DNA from: Pseudomonas baetica
Lineage (GTDB): Bacteria > Pseudomonadota > Gammaproteobacteria > Pseudomonadales > Pseudomonadaceae
Length of the DNA: 64,000 nucleotides
Direction of reading: 5' to 3'
NCBI RefSeq assembly: GCF_002813455.1
Contig: NZ_PHHE01000001.1
Span: 6,355,001-6,419,000, forward strand
Positions 8,385-17,890 of the stretch are shown here, piece after piece (the first letter of the stretch is position 1; each line of letters begins with the position of its first letter). The position numbers were made by a program, and so were the translations under genes. The notes beneath the pieces are model-generated. The model worked only from the letters and a program-made list of their open reading frames with translations, was not told the origin of the DNA and searched no databases.

Positions 8385-9677
8385 TTATGCCGCAATGGGT
8401 TGCAGAAGGCCGCCCGCGCGGCGATAGAGGTACAGCGTGGCAAGCAACGCACACAGCGCACCGATACTCATCCAGTAGCCTGGCGCGGCTTTGTCGCCGG
8501 TGTACTGGATCAGGAAGGTCGACATCGCCGGGGTGAAACCGCCGAAAATTGCCGTGGCCAGGCTATAAGCAAGAGAGAAACCGGCGACCCGGACTTCCAC
8601 CGGCATGATTTCGGTGAGCGCCGGAATCATCGCGCCGTTGTACAAGCCGTAGATAAACGACAGCCACAGCAACGACAGCAGCATGTGGCTGAAGCTCGGC
8701 GCCTGCACCAAGTACGACAGCGCCGGGTAAGTCGTGGCCAGCGCCAGCAGGGACATGGCGATCAGCACCGGACGACGGCCGATGCGGTCGGACAACATGC
8801 CGCCAATCGGCAGCCAGAAGAAGTTCGATACGCCGACCAGCAGGGTCACCAGCAATGCATTGGATGTGCTCAGGTGCAGCACGGTTTTGCCGAAGGTCGG
8901 CGCGTACACGGTGATCAGGTAAAACGCGGTGGTGGTCAGGGCGACCATCAACATTCCGCCAAGTACCACGCCCCAGTTCTGGCCGAGCGTGCGGAACACT
9001 TCTTTCATGCTCGGGCGATGTTTGCGGGCGGCGAACTCTTCGGTTTCCGCCAGATTACGCCGCAGGAAAAAGATGAACGGCACGATCATGCAGCCGACGA
9101 AAAACGGAATGCGCCAGCCCCAATCGGCAATCACGTCCGGCGCCATCCACGCGTTCAGCGCGTAACCCAACGCGGCGGCAACGATGATCGCCACTTGCTG
9201 GCTGGCCGACTGCCAAGCGGTGAAGAAACCTTTGCGACCCGGTGTGGCGATCTCGGCGAGATACACCGAAACGCCGCCCAGTTCCGCACCGGCCGAGAAG
9301 CCTTGCAGCAAGCGCCCGATCAACACCAGCGCCGGGGCGAACAAGCCGATGGACTCGTAACCGGGCACCAGCACAATCAATATCGTACCGCTGGCCATGA
9401 TCGACAGGGTGACGATCAAACCCTTGCGACGACCGACGTCATCGATGTACGCACCGAGCACGATGGCGCCCAGCGGACGCATCAAAAAGCCTGCGCCGAA
9501 TACGGCAAAAGTCATCATCAGGGAGGCGAACTCGCTGCTCGCCGGAAAGAACACCGCCGCGATTTGCGTGGCGTAGAAACCGAACAGGAAGAAGTCGAAC
9601 TGTTCGAGGAAGTTGCCCGAGGTCACCCGGAAAATGGCGCCGGCCCGCGAGCCGCCGTGTGGGATTGAGGCTGTCAT
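8385..9677 (-). CDS. MFS citrate/tricarballylate-type proton symporter
   Basis: Read from the ATG at 9677 ([22 protein letters not shown] nine bases upstream) the protein is 430 residues with about 12 membrane helices. MFS signature loops are present: DDVGRRKG after helix 2 and SDRIGRRP in the middle loop. The opening [16 protein letters not shown] matches the metabolite:H+ symporter group that includes CitA and TcuC. It probably imports a tricarboxylate or similar acid across the inner membrane. It is the first gene of a two-gene unit with the binding protein. Confidence 0.8.
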   Translation of the reverse strand: MTASIPHGGSRAGAIFRVTSGNFLEQFDFFLFGFYATQIAAVFFPASSEFASLMMTFAVFGAGFLMRPLGAIVLGAYIDDVGRRKGLIVTLSIMASGTILIVLVPGYESIGLFAPALVLIGRLLQGFSAGAELGGVSVYLAEIATPGRKGFFTAWQSASQQVAIIVAAALGYALNAWMAPDVIADWGWRIPFFVGCMIVPFIFFLRRNLAETEEFAARKHRPSMKEVFRTLGQNWGVVLGGMLMVALTTTAFYLITVYAPTFGKTVLHLSTSNALLVTLLVGVSNFFWLPIGGMLSDRIGRRPVLIAMSLLALATTYPALSYLVQAPSFSHMLLSLLWLSFIYGLYNGAMIPALTEIMPVEVRVAGFSLAYSLATAIFGGFTPAMSTFLIQYTGDKAAPGYWMSIGALCALLATLYLYRRAGGLLQPIAA

Positions 9678-10000
9678 AGAAAAGTACTCCACCGCTTTTA
9701 TGACGTGCGCTAAGGGAGGGCGGCGCACGGTTTTTATTGAGGTGGATGGTGGCGCAGATGTAACAATCTGTTAATTGCATTGTTGGCATGGATTGATGCC
9801 AGAAGCGGATCAATCAGCAAGCCCGCTGAACCCTTGTGGGAGCTGGCTTGCCAGCGAAGGCGGTAGTTCAAGCAATAAACCTGCTGGAGGTGCCGACGCC
9901 TTCACGGGCAAGCCCGCTCCCACAGGTTCTTGCAGAGTTCCCAGAATCGAGGCGCAGCCACGACCCCTGTGGGAGCGAGCTTGCTCGCGAAAGCGGCGCG
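9678..10000. repeat. Intergenic region with an inverted REP pair and a single REP
   Basis: REP-like palindromes lie at about 9834-9927 (pair; TTGTGGGAGCTGGCTTGCCA type) and 9966-9996 (single; CTGTGGGAGCGAGCTTGCTC). The last one ends a few bases before the stop of the M48 protease gene. Bases 9678-9833 presumably hold the MFS promoter on the minus strand; I see no strong hexamers there. Confidence 0.8.
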
Positions 10001-11971
10001 TCAGGCGACGCGAATGCTGGATGTGCCGGCCTCATCACGAGCAGGTTCATTCTCACGGGTGTCTGTTTCTGGCAGCGGGGTCAACAGCGGTGGCAGCGGG
10101 CAATCGAGCAAATCCGCCAATGCGCGAAACAGTTCCACTTCTGCCACGCTGATCACGCCATCGTGCATTACGCATCGGGTCATGGCGTTGAGCAGGGCGG
10201 GGCGTTCCTCTGGCATCAGGTGGCGCAGTCGTTTGAGGGCTGCTTCCAGCCCCGCCAGATCCTCCAGTTCAACCGGCAGTTCTTCCGGCTGTTCGAAAGG
10301 TAAGCCTTCCCAGGCAAAATCCAGCGCCAGCAGCGCCGCCTGCTGATTCTGCTGACCTGCGCGGGCCAATGCGTTCAATAAAACCATGAGCTGTTCGGCG
10401 CACTGGAACAGGCCGAATTTGAATTGCACTGGAGATGCGCCTTCGACATTGCGTTCAACGATGCGCAACAGCGTCCACTCCAACAACTCGGTTTCGTTAT
10501 CGGCTTCGATCAGCAGATTCAGAGTGCGCTTGACCTTGGCAAAGGGCTTTTTATCCAACTGTCGCAGGCTTGGAATGGCCAGATCCAGCAAGGGCAGGCG
10601 CAGGCCTGGATTGAGCAATGACAGGGGTTCACGCAGCAGATTCAAAGCGTCGAACACAGCGCCGTCGACCTCCGATTGCAGTGCGTCAAGTTGAACGCCC
10701 AGCAGAGACACCGAACGTGACAGCAGCAGCCCATAAACAATGGCTTGGGCGCCCTCGATGGTGCGGGCCGCGACTCTGAGCGGTTGTGAAATGTCTTCCA
10801 GCACGCGACGCGCTTCAATCAGGTGTTCTGTTTGTGGAGCGCCGATGGCGGACACCGATAGCTGGGCTGCATTCAAGTCGTAGAGCACCGCCGTGGCCGC
10901 GGCGGGGATGCCGCCGAAAGCATCGGGTACGGGCATTTTGGCGGTGGATTGCGTATCAATTGACGGTGCCGCAATTTTGATGAAGGTGCCATCCCATTGC
11001 GCATCGACCCGGCGGATTCGCTCACTCAGATCCGGATGCGAAGCCATCAAGTCAAAGCTTGAAGTGCCTGACCCGAAATACAGGTGACTGAATTCGGCAG
11101 CGTGGGCAGCGTTGATTGTCGCCCCTAACTCATAACCGCCAATTTTCTTCAGCGCCCCGGCAATGCTTTGCGGGTTGCGGGTGTATTGCACCGCCGTCGC
11201 ATCAGCCAGAAACTCTCGCTGCCGACCGATCGCAGCCTTGATCAGATTGCCGAAATACGTCCCCGCGAACCCGACAATGCACAACACAAAACCGATCATC
11301 ATCGTGACCGCAACAAACTTATTGCGACGTGCGGGCGTTTTACCGACACCTTCCCCGCCGCGCAGGATAACGCTGCCAGCCAGACCGACTACCAGAATCC
11401 CGTGGACGATGGCGACCAGGCGTGTGTTCAGACGCATGTCACCGTTGTAGATGTGGCTGAACTCATGGGCGATCACCCCTTGCAGCTCTTCACGCGTAAG
11501 CAGATTGATCGCACCCTGGGTCACGCCGATGACGGCATCCTGGGGCGTGAGTCCGGCAGCGAAGGCGTTGATCCCCAGGTCAGGCAGCAGGTACACCGAG
11601 GGAACAGCGGTACCGGAGGCGATGGCCATTTCTTCCACCACGTTAAGTAACCGCTGCTCTTCCAGTGTTTGCGCGCTGTGGTTGATCAGGCGCCCGTCGA
11701 GGCGCCGCGCAATCGCCTTGCCGCCAGCGGACAGCTCCGCATGTTTCGACAGACTGCCCAGCAGCACGATGCTGACGATCACTGCCGACACGGTTGCGAA
11801 CAATTCCCAACTGAGTTTCAGATCGATCAGGATCTCACCGTCGTCACCCTTGACTGGAATGGTCATCAGCACGCAAGTCACAACGATCAGACTGAGCACC
11901 GCAAGCGCCATCAAAAAGATAAGCAGCAAGGTGCGGCGCCTGGCTTGGCGCTGTTGTTCAAAAAAATTCAT
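10001..11971 (-). CDS. M48-family membrane zinc metalloprotease
   Basis: The 656-residue protein begins with two membrane helices (residues about 15-40 and 60-80). The zinc site is HEFSH (in GVIAHEFSHIYNGDM), with the third ligand in REFLADATAVQYTR, and two more helices lie between them, as in HtpX. The C-terminal half is an Ala/Leu-rich helical extension not found in HtpX; its end (LNAMTRCVMHDGVISVAEVELFRALADLLDCPLPPL) resembles a TerB/EF-hand-like helical module. It is probably involved in membrane or envelope protein quality control. It follows a lemA gene by 21 bases, a common pairing. Confidence 0.82.
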   Translation of the reverse strand: MNFFEQQRQARRRTLLLIFLMALAVLSLIVVTCVLMTIPVKGDDGEILIDLKLSWELFATVSAVIVSIVLLGSLSKHAELSAGGKAIARRLDGRLINHSAQTLEEQRLLNVVEEMAIASGTAVPSVYLLPDLGINAFAAGLTPQDAVIGVTQGAINLLTREELQGVIAHEFSHIYNGDMRLNTRLVAIVHGILVVGLAGSVILRGGEGVGKTPARRNKFVAVTMMIGFVLCIVGFAGTYFGNLIKAAIGRQREFLADATAVQYTRNPQSIAGALKKIGGYELGATINAAHAAEFSHLYFGSGTSSFDLMASHPDLSERIRRVDAQWDGTFIKIAAPSIDTQSTAKMPVPDAFGGIPAAATAVLYDLNAAQLSVSAIGAPQTEHLIEARRVLEDISQPLRVAARTIEGAQAIVYGLLLSRSVSLLGVQLDALQSEVDGAVFDALNLLREPLSLLNPGLRLPLLDLAIPSLRQLDKKPFAKVKRTLNLLIEADNETELLEWTLLRIVERNVEGASPVQFKFGLFQCAEQLMVLLNALARAGQQNQQAALLALDFAWEGLPFEQPEELPVELEDLAGLEAALKRLRHLMPEERPALLNAMTRCVMHDGVISVAEVELFRALADLLDCPLPPLLTPLPETDTRENEPARDEAGTSSIRVA

Positions 11972-11992
11972 GTCGCCATCCGTTGGCCAGGG

Positions 11993-12589
11993 TTAGAACG
12001 AGACTTTTGGCGCTTCCTGAATCGCCGCGCTGTCGGCAAATGTCAGCGGGGATGCGTCGGCGCCATGCCCAAACAGCGGCGCGAACAACGCTGCCGGAAA
12101 GCTTTGCTTGAGGGTGTTGTAGGTCATCACCGCATCGTTGTAGGCCTGGCGGGAGAAGCTGACTTTGTTTTCGGTGCTGCTCAGCTCTTCACTCAGTTGC
12201 TGCATGTTTTGCGAGGCTTTGAGATCCGGATAGGCTTCAACCGTTACGTTTAACCGGCCCATTGCATTGCTCAGTGCGCTGTCGGCCTGACCCAGTTGTG
12301 CCATGTTCTGCGCATTGCCCGGCTGCGCCTGCGCAGCCTGAAGCCCGGCGATTGCGTTGTTGCGCGCAGCAATCACGGCCTCGAGGGTTTCACGTTCATG
12401 GGCCATGTAGCCCTTGGCGGTGGCGACCAGATTGGGGATCAGGTCGTAGCGACGTTTGAGTTGTACTTCGAGTTGCGCGAAGGCGTTTCTGATCTGGTTA
12501 CGTCGGGCGACGAGGCGGTTGAAGACGCTGATGGCGTAGAGGGCGAGGAGCCCGCCAACGACCAGGAGGATGACGAGGGTGCTGTTCAC
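11993..12589 (-). CDS. LemA family protein
   Basis: A GTG at 12589 is chosen because AAGGAGATCACC lies directly before it. The 198-residue product has one N-terminal membrane helix (STLVILLVVGGLLALYAI) and then the LemA helical domain: VARRNQIRNAFAQLEVQLKR, RYDLIPNLVATAKGY and ETLEAVIAARN. LemA proteins are membrane-anchored with an unclear role and commonly pair with M48 proteases or TPM-domain proteins. The pairing here with the downstream protease fits that pattern. Confidence 0.88.
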   Translation of the reverse strand: MNSTLVILLVVGGLLALYAISVFNRLVARRNQIRNAFAQLEVQLKRRYDLIPNLVATAKGYMAHERETLEAVIAARNNAIAGLQAAQAQPGNAQNMAQLGQADSALSNAMGRLNVTVEAYPDLKASQNMQQLSEELSSTENKVSFSRQAYNDAVMTYNTLKQSFPAALFAPLFGHGADASPLTFADSAAIQEAPKVSF

Positions 12590-12727
12590 GGTGATCTCCT
12601 TGTTCACACGGCGGAATGGGGCGCGGCATGTTAGCGCAAAATGCGTGGCGCTGATTGTGAGACGGTCCCTTGAACACAACAAAACCACTGAGCATTCTCG
12701 CGCGCCAAGGCAGATGTTGAATGTGCC

Positions 12728-12828
12728 GGCCCCATCGCTGGCAAGCCAGCTCCCACAAGTTTTTGCGGCGTGCGTTTATTTCTGACACACCCTCTAACCC
12801 CTGTGGGAGCAGGCTTGCCAGCGATGGC
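12728..12828. repeat. Inverted REP pair
   Basis: CATCGCTGGCAAGCCAGCTC and its inverted partner GAGCAGGCTTGCCAGCGATG flank a spacer of about 50 bases between the divergent lemA and RcnB-like genes. Confidence 0.85.
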
Positions 12829-12937
12829 GGCATTCGTGGCGCCTACAATCTCCCGGCCCGTTCAGGCGAAAAACAAGGAATGTTTTCAGAACCCGGTAGT
12901 CGGAGTTCAGGTAGCACACATCTCAGGAGGTTCACCG

Positions 12938-13246
12938 ATGAACAGCAAAACCCTAATCGCCAGCCTGGCCCTGGTCGCCGGCATTGCCGGGATCAGCCCA
13001 CTTGTTCAAGCGGCGCAAACCTCAAGCGAACCGGCCGTCCAATCCCCGACCAGCGACCGTGAGTTGAAGGTCAATGATCGTGCTCCCGACGTTTATCAGC
13101 GCAGCGACAAGGCGTTGAAAAACTGGAAGCAGAAAGGCTTGAAAGCACCGATCGAACAGGCGCAGTGGGTGCAGATCAACGATCAGTACGTGATGGTGAT
13201 GATCACCAACGGGACGATTGTCGAGATGCAACCGGTCGAGCGTTAA
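12938..13246 (+). CDS. RcnB-like small periplasmic protein
   Basis: The start at 12938 has AGGAGG eight bases upstream. The 102-residue product has a signal peptide (MNSKTLIASLALVAGIAGISP, cleavage near VQA-AQ). The mature part ends with WVQINDQYVMVMITNGTIVEM, the conserved strand of the RcnB family, whose E. coli member helps control nickel/cobalt export. No metal exporter is adjacent, so the metal role is family knowledge only. A hairpin terminator follows at 13260-13287. Confidence 0.75.
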   Translation: MNSKTLIASLALVAGIAGISPLVQAAQTSSEPAVQSPTSDRELKVNDRAPDVYQRSDKALKNWKQKGLKAPIEQAQWVQINDQYVMVMITNGTIVEMQPVER

Positions 13247-13259
13247 CTTCGCGATTCAA

Positions 13260-13287
13260 AGCCCTGCGCCTTTACGTGCGCAGGGCT
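13260..13287. terminator. Hairpin between convergent genes
   Basis: AGCCCTGCGC and GCGCAGGGCT form a perfect 10-bp stem with an 8-base loop. The stop codon of the convergent diguanylate cyclase gene (13272-13274) lies in the loop, so the stem also forms at the end of that coding sequence. No long T-run is visible on either side. Confidence 0.7.
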
Positions 13288-14333
13288 GTGCCCCCCAACC
13301 GATACTGATTATTCCCACTGCGTTTAGCCTCATACATCGCCAGATCGGCAATGTGCAGCAGCCGATCCATGGTCGGTGCATGATCGGGGAACACCGCCAC
13401 CCCAAGGCTGGTGCCGATGTGGCGCTGGTCGTTGCCGATACTGATTGGCGGCGACAGTTCGATGAAAATCTTTTGGCAGATGCTGCGCGCTTCGTCCTGC
13501 AGATTGAGGTTCGGTGCCAGGCCTTGCAGGATCACCACGAATTCGTCGCCGCCAATCCGCGCGACGGTGTCGGTGGCGCGCAGGATACGTTTGAGGCGAG
13601 TGGCGGTGGTGATCAACACGCGGTCGCCGGCGGCGTGGCCGTAGTGGTCGTTGATGTTTTTGAAACCGTTCAGGTCGACGAACACCAGCGCCATTCGGGT
13701 ATTGGTTTGTCGCGCCTGATCCAGTGCTTCGGACAAGCGCTCCTCCAGCACCAGACGATTAGGCAAACCGGTCAACGGGTCGTAGTGGGCGAGGTGTTTG
13801 AGGTAACTGGCCGAGGCCTTTTCTTCGGTGATGTCGCGCACCACACCCATCATCTTGATCACCGCGTCGTGGTCGTTGCGCACCACATTCCCGGTCTCGC
13901 GTAGCCAGCGAATAGTGCCGTCGGGCCAGACCACACGGTATTCCTCATCGTGGTTTTCGCCGGTCTCAAGGCAACGCAGTTCACCTTCACGCACGCGTAT
14001 GCGGTCGTCCGGATGCACACAGGAACAGAACAGCGCATAGGAGGGGGTGATTTCGCCGATCTTGAACCCGAACATGCCGTAGATCGCATCCGACCAGTAC
14101 AGTCGATCGGTATCGACTTCCCAATCCCACGTGCCGATGCGCGCAAAGTACTGGCTGCGCTTGAACCGCTCGGCGTCGTTGTCCTGATGGATGCTTCTGC
14201 CTTCGGCGGCGCGAGTCAGCAGCTCGCGGTACTCGGCCAACTGCCGGCGCAAATCGCGCTCGCGCAAAACGAGTACGGCAATCACCGCAAACAGGGCAGC
14301 GCCCATGGCAAGGCCGATCCAGAGTTGAATCAT
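13272..14333 (-). CDS. PAS-GGDEF diguanylate cyclase
   Basis: The 353-residue protein has one N-terminal membrane helix (residues 2-22), a short coiled segment, and a PAS fold at about 60-175 with WDWEVDTDRLYWSD and the PAC-type EEYRVVWPDGTIRWLRE. A GGDEF domain fills 185-350. The active-site loop reads RIGGDEF, so the cyclase should be competent to make c-di-GMP. The I-site RxxD four residues before GGDEF is not obvious (ATDTVARIGGDEF). No EAL domain is present. It stands next to the disrupted FKBP gene on the opposite strand. Confidence 0.88.
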   Translation of the reverse strand: MIQLWIGLAMGAALFAVIAVLVLRERDLRRQLAEYRELLTRAAEGRSIHQDNDAERFKRSQYFARIGTWDWEVDTDRLYWSDAIYGMFGFKIGEITPSYALFCSCVHPDDRIRVREGELRCLETGENHDEEYRVVWPDGTIRWLRETGNVVRNDHDAVIKMMGVVRDITEEKASASYLKHLAHYDPLTGLPNRLVLEERLSEALDQARQTNTRMALVFVDLNGFKNINDHYGHAAGDRVLITTATRLKRILRATDTVARIGGDEFVVILQGLAPNLNLQDEARSICQKIFIELSPPISIGNDQRHIGTSLGVAVFPDHAPTMDRLLHIADLAMYEAKRSGNNQYRLGGTALRT

Positions 14334-14496
14334 TTAGGCGCTGCCAGCATGACGAGTCGATCCGTGAAGTAATGGCGGTTGGCTATGTTAATTCTTCGGC
14401 ACTCACTTCCGATACAGCGTTGATCTGCGCCTGCGGGTTGCCAATCACGAACAATTCTGGGAAAACGGCCGCCAGTTGAACAATAGAGTGAATGTC

Positions 14497-14700
14497 ATGA
14501 ATGATGAACTGCAGGTAATCGATCTTCAGGTGGGCGAGGGTAAGGCCGCCGTCAAAGGCGCATTGATCACTACCCAATACACCGGCTGGCTGGAAGACGG
14601 CAGCGAGTTCGACTCTTCCTACAGCCGTGGCAAACCTTTTCAGTGCGTGATCGGCACCGGCCGCGTGATCAAGGGCTGGGAGCAACAATTTCATATGTGA
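14497..14700 (+). pseudogene. FKBP-type prolyl isomerase, 5' part, cut by element
   Basis: The ATG at 14497 opens an FKBP fold: GALITTQYTGWLEDGSEFDS then RGKPFQCVIGTGRVIKGWEQ. After codon 63 (CAA, 14683-14685) the homology stops, and the frame adds only three foreign residues before a TGA. The missing 49 codons are found intact at 40451-40600. Together they make a 112-residue protein, normal for small Pseudomonas FKBP proteins. The native enzyme catalyses cis-trans isomerisation of prolyl bonds. The left fragment lacks half of the fold and is unlikely to be active. Confidence 0.9.
14683..14685 (+). other. attL crossover of the integrated element
   Basis: FKBP coding sequence is continuous up to CAA and foreign DNA begins after it. 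The same CAA occurs at 40448-40450 where FKBP sequence resumes. A crossover core this short is typical of serine, not tyrosine, recombinases. The exact crossover may be any two of the three bases. Confidence 0.85.
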
Positions 14701-14707
14701 CACTCAA

Positions 14708-14736
14708 CCCTGTACCATCCCGTCACCAGTACAGGG
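14708..14736. promoter_or_regulatory. Inverted repeat just before the recombinase start
   Basis: CCCTGTAC and GTACAGGG are perfect 8-bp arms separated by 13 bases, ending 10 bases before the recombinase ATG and starting 23 bases from the crossover. It could be an arm of the attachment site bound by the recombinase, an operator, or a hairpin covering the ribosome site. Confidence 0.55.
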
Positions 14737-14746
14737 CATTACATTT

Positions 14747-16357
14747 ATGAAGCGTCTCCCATCGAAGCAAGCCATTTCCTACGTCCGTTTTTCCAGTGAG
14801 CGGCAGCGGGGCGGTAGTAGTGTTGAACGCCAGCAAGCCATGATTCGTAGGTGGCTGGATGACCATCCTGATTACACCAACACTGACTTGAAATTCTCCG
14901 ACTTGGGCAAGAGTGGATTCCATGGGGAACACGTAAAGGAAGGAGGCGGGTTCGGAAAGCTTTTGTTAGCCGTCGAAGCTGGAGCCATCAAGGCCGGGGA
15001 CGTAGTTCTAGTTGAGGCTATCGACCGTACAGGCAGGCTCCAAGCGCTAGACATGCTTACGCAAGTGATTGCCCCGATCCTGCAAGCTGGTGTCTCGATC
15101 ATCACCCTAGACGACAACACCACTTACACGAAAGAGTCTGTCGGCGGTTCCCAAATCTTCCTGCTCGTTGCAAAGATTCAAGCAGCTCATGGCTATTCTC
15201 GAAGTCTGTCCGAGCGTGTATCGGCGTCTTACGAGTTGCGGAGGAAGCAAGCTAAGGAGGGCGGTGTCACGCCTAAGCGGATAACACCCGTGTGGTTGAA
15301 CAGTGATGGTTCGATTCGTGAAGACGTTGCTCCTTGGATTAAGACGGCCTTTGAGCTGTACGTCTCTGGCGTTGGGAAGGCCACCATTGCAAAGCGGATG
15401 CGGGAGTCAGGCGTTGCACGACTCGCCAAATCTTCCGGCCCCGGTGTGGAAGGCTGGCTGAGAAACAAAGCTGTGATCGGGAAATGGGAAGTGCTGGTTG
15501 ATACGCCCGATCAACACGTCATTGACGATGTGTATCCCGCAATCATCGAACCCGCCCTGTTTTACAAAGCACAAGTGCATGCTGAGAAGATGAAGACACA
15601 GCGCCCTACCAAAACCGCGAAGCATTTTCTTGTCGGTCTGGTGAAGTGCGGGAGTTGTGGAAAGAATTACGTCATGCAAAACAAAGATGGAAAGCCACAC
15701 ACGATGCGGTGTATCTCAAGGGTTGCAAAGTCCTGTGATAACTCGCACATCGTGCCCAAGCCTGTGATGGACGCTATCTACTCGTACACATCCGTTACCG
15801 CTGCTTTGGAAGCAATCAAGCAGCAACAGATGGGTGTGAACGACAAGGAGATTGTGACTAGAGAAGCCGAACTCCAAGAGTTGAGTAGGAGGGTAGCCAA
15901 CCTCTTGCAGACGGCAGAGGCAGTTGGTTATATGCCGGAGCTTGCCACTAAACTGAAGGAAGCGAATGAAGCACGAGAAGCGGCGGAGAATGCACTGGTG
16001 ATACTTCGCTCGACGGTTGTTCCTCCTTCCGGTGAAAACTGGCGGATCATGGGTAGTCTGTGGGAAATAGAGAAGGAGGATAGCCAGCGGCTAGCAGCAA
16101 TGCTTCGTAATGTTAACTATGCAATTACGATAAGCCCGGATGGAGAAATTACTAGCACTCACACGCAGACGGTCTACCGATACCTTGGCGTAGACAGGGC
16201 ATTAAATAAATACAAACTCATGCAGAATGACAAACTGACATTCGTGGCGAAGTGTTCAATAGCAGATGATTTGTACTTCGAACCGTTCCGAGATTTGGAA
16301 GGGGTATCTGTGTGGGACGAAACAGATTATGAAAATCTGCGTCAGCAGCATTCATGA
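14747..16357 (+). CDS. Large serine recombinase (integrase)
   Basis: The 536-residue protein has an N-terminal resolvase domain with the nucleophile motif YVRFSSERQ (Ser16), then an ALDMLTQ-type helix and the long E-helix region. It continues with a recombinase domain (PVWLNSDGSIREDVAPWI, about 180-280) and a zinc-ribbon (VKCGSCGKNY, then MRC and SC at about 300-330). A coiled-coil stretch (about 365-425) and a C-terminal tail follow. This is the layout of phage integrases such as phiC31 and A118. Being first at attL, it is the obvious enzyme for integration into the FKBP gene. No directionality factor is identified. Confidence 0.92.
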   Translation: MKRLPSKQAISYVRFSSERQRGGSSVERQQAMIRRWLDDHPDYTNTDLKFSDLGKSGFHGEHVKEGGGFGKLLLAVEAGAIKAGDVVLVEAIDRTGRLQALDMLTQVIAPILQAGVSIITLDDNTTYTKESVGGSQIFLLVAKIQAAHGYSRSLSERVSASYELRRKQAKEGGVTPKRITPVWLNSDGSIREDVAPWIKTAFELYVSGVGKATIAKRMRESGVARLAKSSGPGVEGWLRNKAVIGKWEVLVDTPDQHVIDDVYPAIIEPALFYKAQVHAEKMKTQRPTKTAKHFLVGLVKCGSCGKNYVMQNKDGKPHTMRCISRVAKSCDNSHIVPKPVMDAIYSYTSVTAALEAIKQQQMGVNDKEIVTREAELQELSRRVANLLQTAEAVGYMPELATKLKEANEAREAAENALVILRSTVVPPSGENWRIMGSLWEIEKEDSQRLAAMLRNVNYAITISPDGEITSTHTQTVYRYLGVDRALNKYKLMQNDKLTFVAKCSIADDLYFEPFRDLEGVSVWDETDYENLRQQHS

Positions 16358-16803
16358 CACAATTCTAACTGCGGTGGATGTGATAATCGTAATGCACTCT
16401 AGTATGTTTCGAATTCGAATTTTATGTGCCAGATAATGTAAAAGTGATAGACAGTTGAAAGTGTGGCATGTTAAAATAGGCCATACAAGGAAGTAATGTT
16501 TTGCTCCTTCTCATGCTTTCCTTGTATCGCTACTGATGTAATGTCATGCATCGATCCGGCGTCAACAATCCGCTGTAGCAGCAGACTCAACGAGTTCTGA
16601 GATTGTTTCTAATTCTGTGTAGCAGTGCAATGCTCCTACATGCTGTTTCAAGAATCTATGTAGTGTGGGATTACATCGGTGGGAATGGATAGGCTCCTTT
16701 GGGAGCCTTTTTCTTTGTCCGTCACGTTTTATCGCACGCTTAACTGACACGACTTCACCTCCCACCTCCCAACTCCCAATAAACAAACACAAAGGAAATT
16801 GCC
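16358..16803 (+). promoter_or_regulatory. Leader region before the first tail operon
   Basis: The 446-bp AT-rich stretch holds a possible promoter TAGACA-18 bp-TAAAAT ending near 16477. A 10-bp inverted repeat follows (ATACAAGGAA 16483-16492 with TTCCTTGTAT 16518-16527). A terminator-like hairpin GGCTCC-TTTG-GGAGCC plus TTTTTCTTT lies at 16692-16716. The order promoter, hairpin, terminator, then gene suggests either the end of the recombinase transcript or an attenuated leader for the tail operon. Confidence 0.55.
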
Positions 16804-17019
16804 GTGGGCATTAAATCTATCTCTACGACTGTCCGCCACTGCCTGAACTGTGGCCTTCCATCAAACGCCCGACGTAGCACGCGCTTGCATTGCTCTGGCG
16901 CATGTCGGGCTGCTTACAGCCGTAAGCGATATTTCAAAACATTCCAACCGATCCGCGTAAAGCCGGAGTACACACAAGGAAGATCCCCATGCGTCAAAGA
17001 GAAAGAACTTACTCCCTAG
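16804..17019 (+). CDS. Small zinc-ribbon protein, first of tail operon
   Basis: A GTG start follows AAAGGAAATTGCC. The 71-residue basic protein carries CLNCG and, 13 residues later, HCSGACR, a treble-clef-like four-cysteine zinc site. The rest is Arg/Lys-rich, suggesting nucleic-acid contact. It overlaps the next gene by 31 bases. Three other proteins of the same pattern occur at 21135, 21301 and 25054, each at or near the start of a gene block in this element. No family name can be given. Confidence 0.65.
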   Translation: MGIKSISTTVRHCLNCGLPSNARRSTRLHCSGACRAAYSRKRYFKTFQPIRVKPEYTQGRSPCVKEKELTP

Positions 17020-17873
17020 TTGTTGGGGATTACCAGACGGGCAATGGCCTGTTGATTGAAACGCTACAGATGGCATTCGATGTCTCAAAAGTAGCGGACA
17101 ACAAGAATAACAACGGTAACAGCGCTTCAATTGAGATTTATAATCTCAACCCTTCACAAATCGCTCTTCTTGATACGCAGTTCATTGATGCAACTCTTTC
17201 TGTCGGATATCGTGACATTGGTAACAGGGTGCTTGTCAGCGGCAACGTTATGGAAGTGGTGACACGTAAGTCAGGTGATGATTACGTCACGCAACTGACA
17301 ATGGGCGAAGGGTACAGTGACCTTAATCACAATAAGCTCAAAGGTGTTGTTTCTCCCGGAAGCACAGTGGCTGATGTCATCGAAGCTATCCGTAAGGAAA
17401 TGCCCAGCGTAGCCCGTGGATCGGTAACTGGGACAAACCTTAACAACCCAGTCGTAAGTGGATGGCGCCTCTCTGGCACGCCTAGGGAAGCTCTAAAGAA
17501 GCTTTGTGAAGCCAATCAATTGGAATACAACATCACTGGCAACGTGCTTAATACGACAGACGTTAACGGTGTATTCACAAAGGACACCGTGAATTGTCCG
17601 GTGCTGAACGAAGTAACAGGATTGATCGAAACTCCCTTCCATATTCTGCAACAGGCGGGAAAGAGCAAGAAGGACAAACGCCGCCGCAAAGGTATGCAAT
17701 TCAAGGCACTGTTAAATCCAATGATTCTGCCCGGTGCAATCGTAAAGCTTGAGTCACCTGTAATCACGGGGTTCTACCGTGTAAACGCTGCTCGATTCTC
17801 TGGAGACTTCCGGGGAAATGATTGGACAGTTGAATGCACATGTTCGGAAATTGCTGCTGACGAACTCGAATAA
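16989..17873 (+). CDS. Phage baseplate hub-like protein
   Basis: The ATG at 16989 follows AAGGAAGATCCCC. The 294-residue protein opens with RTYSLVVGDYQTGNGLLIET and SIEIYNLNPSQIALLD, the pattern of tail hub proteins of contractile-tail phages such as the E217 gp41 type. In these the N-terminal domain carries the paired IEIYNL strands. A middle domain (AGKSKKDKRRRKGMQFKALLNP) and a C-terminal strand-rich part end in WTVECTCSE. Its place just before a tail assembly chaperone-like gene supports the call. The assignment is by pattern, not by search. Confidence 0.6.
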   Translation: MRQRERTYSLVVGDYQTGNGLLIETLQMAFDVSKVADNKNNNGNSASIEIYNLNPSQIALLDTQFIDATLSVGYRDIGNRVLVSGNVMEVVTRKSGDDYVTQLTMGEGYSDLNHNKLKGVVSPGSTVADVIEAIRKEMPSVARGSVTGTNLNNPVVSGWRLSGTPREALKKLCEANQLEYNITGNVLNTTDVNGVFTKDTVNCPVLNEVTGLIETPFHILQQAGKSKKDKRRRKGMQFKALLNPMILPGAIVKLESPVITGFYRVNAARFSGDFRGNDWTVECTCSEIAADELE

Positions 17874-17890
17874 ATAAGGAAATCAAAGAA

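Noticed and set aside
10001..10346. Plus-strand frames overlapping the end of the protease gene and REP repeats
   Set aside because: Built from REP sequence and antisense codons; no ribosome site.
14383..14703. Minus-strand frame over the FKBP fragment
   Set aside because: It is the reverse strand of FKBP codons and crosses the attachment site.
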